Origin: Verticillium longisporum
Taxonomy: Eukaryota > Ascomycota > Sordariomycetes > Glomerellales > Plectosphaerellaceae
Direction of reading: 5' to 3'
NCBI GenBank assembly: GCA_019188255.1
Contig: JAETXT010000015.1
Coordinates: 1,364,001 to 1,428,000 of the forward strand
DNA: 64,000 nt
Positions within the stretch are counted from its first letter, which is position 1. Each line of letters begins with the position of its first letter. Shown in pieces: positions 55,315 to 64,000 of this stretch. The notes beneath the pieces were generated by a model. It did not search any database. It worked only from the letters and a program-made list of their open reading frames with translations, and was not told where the DNA came from. A program made the translations under genes and the position numbers.

Positions 55315-58300
55315 GGTCGATGGCGTAGTTCTATGGAACGCGTCAGCAACAGCTCATTCCCATGCGGCGCCGGACTGGTTGCAAACAGCCGCGGGCGTGT
55401 CCTGTGGTCGTCTCGGTTGTGCCGGGCTGAGTTGAGTTTCAGGGCGAAATGCTCAGCCTCAATGTATGGGTCGTAGGATACGAGGCCGAATGATTGACTT
55501 CAGATGCCGAGTATTCGCGAGTGATATCACGAATGCGATGTCGATCTGGGCACATACTCCATTGTCATGAACTGGAATGAAAGCCTCTTCACGTACCATG
55601 CATGCCCCTGACAGCCAGCAAGGGTTGAGAAGATGAACCTCGCGATGACGACAATGTTGAGATGCCAAGGTATCACCAGCCACAAAGGCCAGGCCCGAAA
55701 CGCAGGTCATTAGCCACACTCGCTTCTCGAGGAAATAAATGGCTGGTGTTATTCTCAGAGCAGCTGGCTGGGGTGTACATGTACATCCTAGGTGGGCAGC
55801 CAATGGGCCCCCACCTACCAACCAGCCTCAGTAGCACGACACACCACCACCCTTTCTGGCCTTCTGCCGAACTCCGGGCCGTCGTGCCAGGAAACACCCC
55901 TCCTCTGGAATTTGCGTTTTGATCTTTTCGACTTTCGACATGCAAGCAGGGCCAACGCATGAACTCTTGCGGATGATCCGGATCATCAGACTCGGGTGCC
56001 GTGGCAAATATTCTGTCGACTTGGAGCCGGCATTCGGATCGCTTCCCTGCTCGCATCACACGGTAGAGACCTGACAAAACACTTGATCAACGGGGCCTTT
56101 GCAAGACAGACCTGACACCAGGCGCTGGTAGCCAGCCCCGGGAGTCGCCGTGGCCACTGCGACAATGTCTTGTACCTCTGTTGATCGACGGCCAGATCGG
56201 CCATGTGCAACACCGTCTGAACAGAAGACCATCCCGCTGCCCTTCCATTGCTCGTTTGTCGACCTGGTTTGGCAGGCGATCAGCTTGATGGCAGGTGTCC
56301 GTCCATCAGTGCCAGGGATGGAGAAAACGTCGGGGTGACCTCCGCGATGGCTTGCATCGGGTCACCAGAGAGGCTGGGTACAGTGATCAAATCTAGTATC
56401 ATCCTCCGGCTCCCCGCACTCTGCACAGTCCCAAAGTCGTAAAATCGGAGGACCCCGCGATCGCAAAGTCGTGACCAAGCTCTGCGGCTAGAAATGCACC
56501 GAAAAGCACACCATGACAGACCAGTTGACACTTTGCTCGCAGACGGCAGTTCCGCCGGCGGCGAAGGAGTGGTCTCGAACTCCTTAGGCTAACCCACCTA
56601 CTGCGCAACGATCACGTCCCCCCAAACAACGTGGGCCGTGTGTCAGGCGTGAAGCGTGGGAGTGTGGCCTCGGAAAACTGGGCTACCCTCCGTGCGTAAA
56701 GATCGACTCTGCATGCCCAGGAAAAGGGGGGACAGGGGACGGATGGCAAATGACAGGACCTCGTTGTGGGAGAGCCCATCGAATGCCGCCACACGTTGGT
56801 ATTTGGAGCTGACACTGGGCGGCTCGAGACATGCTCAACCGTCTGCCAGAAAAAGAACTGGATACGAGGCTGGGTAAACCCAAAACGGAATCCGAGGATC
56901 GATAGGGCGAGAGATGAACAAGGACGATGGCTAAGCAAGTCAGGTGGAACGAGAGACGTGAGAGAAAGAATGGACTGGCGCTTGTTGCGTCGTTTTTGGG
57001 TCTTCGCGGGCATCGAATAAAAAATACGGACGTATGACAGACGCGGGTAAAGGTGGTAAAAGCTCAATCACCCGAGTCAGTGCTGAGTGCTGCTGTTTCG
57101 GCGTGATCGTCTTTCGACCTCTCGTTCCCCGTTTCCTCGCAGCGCACACAAGAGGAGCAAAGTGGGTACTACGGCCCCAACGATTTTACTTGAGTGACGA
57201 GCTAACCATATGCTTGTTGACGCTCGCTGCTGCCGGTACATGCCTAAGGTACCTACCTACCTACCTCCATGAGGTACCTGCCTTGCTTACCTGCCCAGGC
57301 AGGGCACCCAATAGTATCTACTCCTGAAAGCAGTGAAAAGAAGGCTGGCTCTTGCTTCCGCCAGCGTTCGATCCAACTTCCCCAAAAGGCAGGTTCAATG
57401 GAAAGTAGACAGGCTTGCAGGAGGAAGGCCCGCGGGCTCACTATACCGTGCAGCCGGACAGACGTGATTAGGGGCGAGTGCGTGAGGCGTTGAGGGGCTG
57501 CGGAGGACGAGGGGCAACTGCATGATGCCAGCCAGTGGGCTTGTCCTCTGTGAAGTCGTGGCTGCCCCCCTAATGCAGCCCGATAAGACCCCCAGTGGAG
57601 CTCCTTTCTTATCCTGTCCTCAATGAGCACAGGAACACAATGACCGGCAGGGGCAGTGGCAGGACCCGGCCACCCATCGGAGGCACCTTCCATTTTATGG
57701 GGAACACTGAGCACTACTGTAACTACCTTACAGTACATGGTACAAGTACAGCACACCCCCTCACCCGAGTTGCTCGTTCTGCCCACGCCCAAGACACCCA
57801 TGGGCCCAGCCATGGCCTGTTGTCACAGGTCTCTAGACCTTCCCGCCGCCCTGTGAGCCCAGGCAGGCACTAACACGGCGGGACCCAAACAGCCACCTCG
57901 TGCGTCTGGCCCCTCCCTTCCGACCCTCCGCACCCACCCTGCCACCCCCTTCAGGTCAGGTACCTTACTTACCTCAGGGCCCCAACCACAAACCTCCGGG
58001 ACCAGGCTTGGCTTGGTCTGGTCGCGCCGAGCGTGAGGACTGACCCAAAACGCTCTCTCGCCAGGCCATCATGGATAAGGGGGGCCTCTTGACGGACTAA
58101 AATCCGGGAAAACGACGAATGAAGACGATCCCGACTGGTCGGATGGCTCTTCCTCTGTACTGCGAGCGACTCCTCAGACGCCGACTCGGATGCTTAACGA
58201 GCCAGATATTAACTGATAAAGTACCTTCCACCCAACCCCCAGTGCTATCCTTCACATCCTACCCCCCCCCATCCCCCCACCTTCTATCACCCGCGCGCTC

Positions 58301-58645
58301 TTCAACCGGGGTATCGCTCCACCATTCCCCTCGCTCGTCCCCTGTCTTGGCCTGCCACCCGCTGCCCTACTCGTTGAATCGGTCAGGAGTGACCCCCCTG
58401 TCTATCGACTCCAACCCCTCCAAACCTTGCCGGACGCCAACTTGCCACTTTGCTCACTCTTTTAGTCCTGAGAGCTCGCCCTTCCTCTTGGCTTTCGAAT
58501 CTTTTTGTATACCATTTTCTTTTTTTGCCAGCTGGACTGTCCATCGCCAACACACAAGACATACGCGGCAAACTCCCTATTCACGCCTCGATTGACATTG
58601 ACATATCACGCTGCAACACGAGCGCACCGCCCCCACTCATTCACC
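55315..58645. other. 3.3 kb gene-free stretch
   Basis: No gene recognised. Short TACCT-type repeats occur at 57248-57270 and again near 57957-57975. The last 500 bp are C/T-rich, a typical leader for the BAR-domain gene. Confidence 0.45.
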
Positions 58646-60085
58646 ATGGGTCTCAGCAGGAAAATCGACCGTGCCTTCCAATGGGCTGGGGAGAAGGTCG
58701 GCGGCGAAAAGACCGCTCATTCGGATGAGTTCAAGAACCTCGAGACCGAGATGACCCTGCGCCATGAGGGTAAGCAGCGTGCTTCGGCTCCCAGCTGCCG
58801 TAATCAACGCATACTGACCAAACTCGCAGGCATGGAGAAGCTCCAAAAGTCCACCAATGGATACGTCAAGTGGATTTCCCGCCGCGGCGAGGCTCCCGAG
58901 GACAAGGAGAAGGCTGTGCCCATTGGTTTCGTCGGACGCATGATGGTTACTCACGGCGAGGACTTTGAGCCAGACTCGGAGTTCGGCAACGGATTGATTG
59001 GTACGTTGACTTCTCGTCTGGTTCGTGGACCACTGCTGATATTTCAACAGCTGTTGGTCGTGCCAATGAGCGCATTGCCGAGACCCAGGAAGCCTATGCT
59101 GCGGAAGTCAACCAGAACTGGCTCGAGGCCATTGAGCGATCCCTCGCCATGATGAAGGAGTACCAGGTTCGTTCACACCTGTCTCGAGTTCATGGAGCAT
59201 ACCATGGTTAACATGCTTTCTCTCCAGGGCGCCCGCAAGAAGCACGAGTCCCGCCGTTTGGCCTACGATGCCAGTATCAGCAAGATGAACAAGGCCAAGC
59301 GTGACGATTACCGCATCGAGGAGGAGATGCGCTCCAACCGTGCCAAATTTGAGGAGAGCGGCGAGGATGTTATGCGCCGTATGCAGGACATCAAGGAAGC
59401 TGAGGCTGACAACGTTCGCGACCTCTCCAACTTCCTCGACGCCGAGCTCGAGTACCACGAGCGTTGCGCCGAGGAGCTGCGTCGGGTCAGACAGGCGTGG
59501 GCTACCAATGTCAGCCAGACGTCACCAAACCGTCTGGACCGCATCAGCTCAATTGAGCGCCGCCCGACAGGCCGCAGCCGTGCCAACACGGCGCGCTCCT
59601 TCAATGACTACGCCCCGCGCAACCAGATTTACGAGGAGCAAGAGCCTGAGCCAGAGGCGCAGCCCGTCCGCATGCCGTTCCGGTCTATGCGCTCCGAGCA
59701 GCGTTTCGCATCAACACCAGAGCCTCCCGCGCGCCCCTCATTTGGTCGCTCGCAGACCTTCCAGGGGCCAGCAAGTGAGCGTCGCGCATCCGCGATCCCT
59801 AGCATGCCCAGCATCAGCGCGCGCCCGACCACTCGCACCAACACCAACTCGCCCTACGCGCGTGAGGATGTGTTTGCTGATGACTACGACGAGAGCACGG
59901 CCAGCGGCAGCGGCAGTCCTGACTGGGGCGCTCGCAGCGCCAGCCCTGCCACGAGCATGGGGAGCCTTACACGAAGCACAAGCAACCTGGGCATCAAGAA
60001 GGCACCTCCTCCTCCCCCGCCCTGCCGCAGCAAGAAGCCGGCACCTCCCATCCCTCCTAAGCGCGCCTCTGAGGTGGGCTACTAG
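58646..60085 (+). CDS. BAR-domain adaptor with proline-rich tail
   Basis: Exons 58646-58769, 58830-59000, 59051-59166 and 59228-60085 give 422 residues. Residues 1 to about 240 form an N-BAR/endophilin-like domain: an amphipathic start (GLSRKIDRAFQWAGEKVG), then long charged helices (ANERIAETQEAYAAEV, EEMRSNRAKFEESGEDVMRRMQDIKEAEADNV, LDAELEYHERCAEELRRVR). Such dimers sense and bend membranes during endocytosis and actin-patch formation. The C-terminal half is disordered, Ser/Arg/Pro-rich, and ends with PPPPPPCRSKKPAPPIPPKR, a cluster of SH3-binding motifs, so it likely recruits an SH3 partner. It lacks the SH3 domain found in Rvs167. Confidence 0.9.
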
Positions 60086-60698
60086 AGGGCATCTTCTTGG
60101 ATACCCAATGTTGATTATTTATGATCCTTTCTTTGGTATGATAGAATGGGCTGGGATTGACCTTGCTCGGGAGCATGGCGTTTGGTGTCGCATGGGCGTC
60201 AGTCTTCCAGCTAGCATGTAGTTTTTCAAATATTGGGGCCTCGATCAACGACTGTTGCCAATTTACGAACAATTGTTGACTATCGCTGTCTTGGAGCATG
60301 CCTCAAACTCTGCTGCACTGATCGTTGAACTACAGGCTGTTGATGAATGCGCCCCCAATTTGCTCTACGAAGAGTCCGCGTACATTGCGTCAACAACGGA
60401 GTAAAAATCAAACAAATGGTTCAGTTCGATGGAACAGCCTGTGTGCTCATCACGACGAAAGACGCGGTGGTGCAAGTGAAGCTTCGACAGTCATCTACCT
60501 ACTGCACGTGATTGGACCCCACAGCTTATCGTCGGCTTATCTGAGAGCGAGTCAAGGGTTGGCAAAGGTGGAAGCTCCAACGTCGTCTTCAGTATCCAAC
60601 CTCTGGTTAGCAACTAATACAGAACACTCTTTCTAGACCTGCTTTTCTATGATTCCCACTGTTTGAAGTTCACATTCACTGCCCGCCATCCAGCCATA
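60086..60698. other. intergenic region
   Basis: 600 bp with no recognisable content besides the 3' end of the BAR gene and the leader of the cyclin-like gene. Confidence 0.5.
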
Positions 60699-61952
60699 AT
60701 GGCGACAGAAGATGCGCGCTACCGGCTCTCCAGCCAGTTTCGCCTCTGGTCTTATCCATCACCCAAACTGGCCGACCTTCGCGAGTAGGCAAACGCGCCC
60801 GCCGCGCGGCAGATCAGCACACGCCTGCGCGAGACGAAGCCCGATGGGCCGCTGCCCGAATTCCTGACTGCCGCCGAAGAAACTGTACTGCTCAAGTTCT
60901 TTACGGTCGAATTGATCCGCGCGGCCATCTTTTGCGACCTGCCGACCGAGATACGCGCCACCGCTGCCGTGTTCCTGAGGAGGTTCTACATAACGAATTC
61001 CGTCATGACGTATCCGCCGACGGATTTGTTGAAGACGTGTTTGTTCTTTGGGGGCAAGGCTGAGGGGTACTTTCCAAAGCTGTCAAAGTGAGTCTTGTCT
61101 TGTACCTCGGATACACCCAGCAACGGTCCTGCTTCGAGGTTGCTGACGGGACCAGGCTGGCAGACAAGTTCCCCAACACGACCGAGGAGGAGATTCTCGC
61201 CGGCGAGTTCCTCCTGTGTCAGGGCATTCGGTTCGCCTTTGACGTGCGACACCCTTTCCGCGGGCTCGAGGGCACGATTCTTGAATTGAGGCGGCACAGC
61301 GACATCAAGGTAAGGAGGGGAAGTCCCGAGGTAGTCATGTCTTGCTGACCGCTGGTAGACCTCTCGAATCGATGCTGCCCATCAGAGAGCACGCGAGATC
61401 CTCAAGTTTAGTTCTGTTGTCACCGAGGCCTACTTCCAGTACACAGCCAGTCAAATCATGCTGGCAGCTCTCTCTCGCCGACGAAGGGCTGTGCGATACG
61501 ATTCTCGATGACACATTTGCAAAAGCGTCTGGCGATGCCTTGGAAGTTAAGGCCAAGCTCACGGCAGCGGTCCGTGCCTGCAAGGAACTGCTGTCCACAG
61601 AGCTGCCCGAAAGAATGCAGGACTACTGGGGAACGGTGAGGCCCCCTCGCGCCACAAGACGTGTGATGGTCCGCAGTTCGCTAACAGTATCAAGCCCGAG
61701 AGCATGAAATTGATACGACCGCTGGTTAAGAAACTCAAGAAGTGCAGGGACCCCGATCGCGCGGATCTCGTCGCCCTGCAGAAGGCGAGGCGGGAGGCAG
61801 CCGCCTCGGCGACGGCAAAGGAGAAGGAGGTGCGCAAGGGAAGCAAGCCTGGGCTGGATGGGGGCGCACTTGGCATGCCCCTTGGAGGACTTGACAGGGA
61901 CACGAAACGGAGGAAAGTGACCGGGGACGATGTCTTCGGGGGCGCTCTGTGA
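60699..61952 (+). pseudogene. cyclin H (Ccl1/TFIIH-type) gene with stop codon and frameshift
   Basis: Homologous along its whole length to cyclin H, the partner of the CDK-activating kinase in TFIIH. It starts EDARYRLSSQFRLWS and carries the cyclin box with TVELIRAAIFCDLPTEIRATA and FYITNSVMTYPP; EEEILAGEFLLCQGIRFAFDV, EILKFSSVVTEAYFQYT and a Lys/Arg-rich tail follow. Exons are about 60699-61087, 61156-61309, 61359-61635 and 61677-61952 (last intron only 41 bp). Two lesions are visible. Codon 30 is TAG (60786-60788), and no in-phase intron removes it. At the CT run 61468-61476 the frame changes, consistent with loss of one CT unit. Beyond that point the correct frame continues to the natural end. 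Because the gene is normally essential, either another copy exists or the sequence has errors. Confidence 0.8.
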
Positions 61953-63888
61953 AATAGGGAGGCTCTCTGTGAGCACAGGGAGAGCAAGAGGGGGGGACTA
62001 GTTGCTCGAGTCGTTGCGTCGTAAGCACTAGGAAGTGGCTGGGCAGGTGGTGAGGGAAAGGCGGGTTGTTCTTTGGCAGTCCACAGGCGTTGTCCGTGAG
62101 GGCGGAGGGGATTCGAGGGTGGACATTCAGTTCTCGACAGCTAATTCTGATACCCCTTATTTTTCTGGACTTTAGGGTAGGCATTGAGTTTGATGGACTG
62201 GATGATAGAGCAACTCGATCCGGCTTAAGGATTGTATATGTGGACGTTTGCTCCATCCAGACTTGCTAAACGCCCCGTGGCGAGAACTAAGACAATTGGA
62301 AGGCTGGGATGCCTTGCTCGGTCCGTCTACTCGGTCCTCGCGCGACGCAAACGAAGACGACATCACGGATGAGGACGAATCCCTATGTACAATGTGCCCC
62401 GGGTCGCTGTTGGTCATCGGACCAACCGAATGTCGCGACTAACAAAATCCCCGACTCTCACAAGCGGCTCGGCGCGGCACCTTAGTGGATGGGATGATGC
62501 TTCGGCCAGTAAACGCGATGAACCTCTACGACGAACGCAATCCTGGGTTCGATGACGCGTATGAGGGTGTCGACATTGCTATTTCTTCTTCCTATTCCAC
62601 CCTGCCAAGCCTCGCGAGATGTTTCAGGACCTCCAAGGACTTCGAAGGCATCTTGGCAGAACCGCGCTGGGTGGCAATAACGACCGCTTACAGGTGATTT
62701 CGATGGCGAATTCCAAGAGATAGGCGGCGTAGCATCTCGCTGGTGCTGCACTAGAAAGATGAGCTTGTGCCTCGCCTTAAGCTCAAGCATGGCGCCGAGG
62801 CCAAACGACGGGGATACAACTTACTTTCCTTGGACGGCTTGAACGGACCTGACCACGCCAATGGCAGCATGCCATGCAAGCTAGGGTTGGCTTGGCTGAG
62901 CTGTGTGTTTCTCGAGCCGTCGCAAGCTGTCTGGGCTACGGCCAATCCAGATGAGGCGGTCATGCGGGGAAGTGCGAGTGGGTTGGGCCATTTGGATCGC
63001 GAGCTGCTCTGGCGTGGTTGTGCGAGTTGCGCTAAGGCCTGACTGACGACATTGACTTCGACTTGCACCATCAGCCGTGCAATCAGCCGGTCGAGAACGC
63101 GCAGCTCGGGACCGGGGCAACGAGCAATGGAAACCAGGTTTTTCCCGATGGCGCCCAGCCAGATCACAGGAGGACCAGTTTGAGCATTCTTGGAGGATTC
63201 ATGAGGTCAATTGAGGTCGGCAAGCTTCGCCATGCCGCTTGACATGTCGTTTTGATATTCAATCAAACATTCCTATTGCCCCACTGATCCCGGAGCTCAG
63301 GCCGGAAAAGCCCCATGTTCGGCCCCGCCGTTTTCGGATGGTGGAGCTCAAGCTGCAGTGCAAGCTCAAGCACATCACGGCACTGCGAAGCACTGCACCT
63401 GGGCGGTCTTGCATCACCAAGCTACGGCCAAGCTGCTGGCGAGCTCGTTCCCCGCCCGATCACTGGCTTCAACCCTTGTCGACTTTAGTCAAAGATCGGC
63501 TTGGCGCAGCGGATGAGCGGCCGGCGCACCCAATCGACTACGACCTGTTGCCCGAACTGGCTACGCCGTCCTCCTCGCCATGCCATGACGACCGCGGGTT
63601 GTCGTGTCCTGTCGCAGCTAGCAAGACAGGATTCCTGCTTTGTTCTCGGGAACTCGATGGCGTGGCAAGACGCCTAGGCGAACCTTTTGTGTCCAAGCAT
63701 TTTCCCTCGTGCTAGACGTATGCCTCCCTTAGACCACACCGAGCTGAGGATGCTCTGCCTTGTCTGGCGAGCTCAGCCGAAGCTTTTATAGCTGGATCAC
63801 CCCCGTTGCATGTGTAGCGCCCCAGAGTTCCCATCTTACTGCCAGCTATCCAATTTGCCCATCACACATTCGCTCAATAGAAGCCATC
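61953..63888. other. 1.9 kb gene-free stretch
   Basis: Several open frames of 60-160 codons on both strands, none with a recognisable domain or splice pattern. Confidence 0.45.
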
Positions 63889-64000
63889 ATGCTGTACAAG
63901 AGCGTTCTCCCCTTGGCACTCGCCACCGGCGTCTTTGCACAGAGCGATACGCCTAGCCTGACGGAGGCTTTGGCGTCCCAGAATGACACCCTGTCATCCC
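63889..64000 (+). CDS. 5' end of a secreted, probably fasciclin-type protein (partial)
   Basis: The first 37 codons before the window ends. They encode a signal peptide (MLYKSVLPLALATGVFAQ) followed by TPSLTEALASQNDTLSS, which resembles the start of fungal FAS1/fasciclin-domain surface proteins. An N-glycosylation sequon (NDT) is present. The promoter just upstream contains TTTTATA at 63784-63790. The family call rests on about 20 residues. Confidence 0.55.
   Translation, partial: MLYKSVLPLALATGVFAQSDTPSLTEALASQNDTLSS

Noticed and set aside
63239..63715. 158-codon plus-strand frame before the fasciclin-like gene
   Set aside because: Pro/Arg/Ser-rich with no domain; no support beyond length.

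Overview
The window looks like nuclear DNA of a filamentous ascomycete (Pezizomycotina, probably Sordariomycetes). Genes carry short GT-AG introns of about 45-75 bp. Protein families are typically fungal: Dal5-like permeases, a Mep ammonium transporter, a GPI-type GH17 glucanase, a Ytp1-like membrane protein, an MNN10/GMA12-type glycosyltransferase and a BAR adaptor. A 16 kb AT-rich block bears the signature of repeat-induced point mutation (RIP). The species cannot be named from sequence alone.

Left arm (1-29.3 kb, ordinary GC). In order: a Dal5-type MFS transporter (4571-6288, +); a secreted GMC oxidoreductase (7140-9068, -); the 3' half of a dead amino-acid permease (10318-11207, -); a second MFS transporter (13522-15252, +) followed by a short-chain dehydrogenase (15888-16699, +); an ammonium transporter (20123-21745, +); a GPI-type GH17 glucanase (22884-23957, -); a small basic/acidic protein (25007-25505, +); and a secreted M14 carboxypeptidase (27349-28825, +). 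Most products serve nutrient uptake, wall remodelling or extracellular digestion.

Middle (29.3-45.2 kb). This is a nest of Ty3/gypsy chromovirus copies. A RIP-ruined minus-strand copy (A) is interrupted by a RIP-ruined plus-strand copy (B). B is interrupted by an almost intact, un-RIPed minus-strand copy (C, 33077-39944) with gag, pol, LTRs and a canonical -1 frameshift site. A separate solo LTR with a perfect 5-bp target duplication lies at 44051-44503. The LTRs share a core-promoter/R/U5 block, but their upstream U3 halves are unrelated, even between the two LTRs of element C. Between pol and the 3' LTR, on the opposite strand, the element carries an extra gene. It encodes a C-x2-C-x6-C-x8-C-x2-C-x6-C (Gal4-like zinc cluster) plus coiled-coil protein. 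The same cysteine spacing survives in copy B as six Tyr codons, as RIP would produce. I consider this the most interesting system in the window.

Right arm (45.2-64 kb). A GT34-type glycosyltransferase (45789-46853, -); a relic of an aminoadipate-reductase-like adenylation domain (about 47.6-47.8 kb); an unknown secreted protein beside the repeat block (48722-49481, +); a Ytp1-like membrane protein (50910-52571, +); a ThuA-like protein (53122-53829, +); a phospholipase-D-like protein (53899-55314, -); a BAR-domain protein (58646-60085, +); a cyclin-H-like gene carrying a stop codon and a frameshift (60699-61952, +); and the first codons of a probable fasciclin-type secreted protein running off the right edge (63889 on, +).
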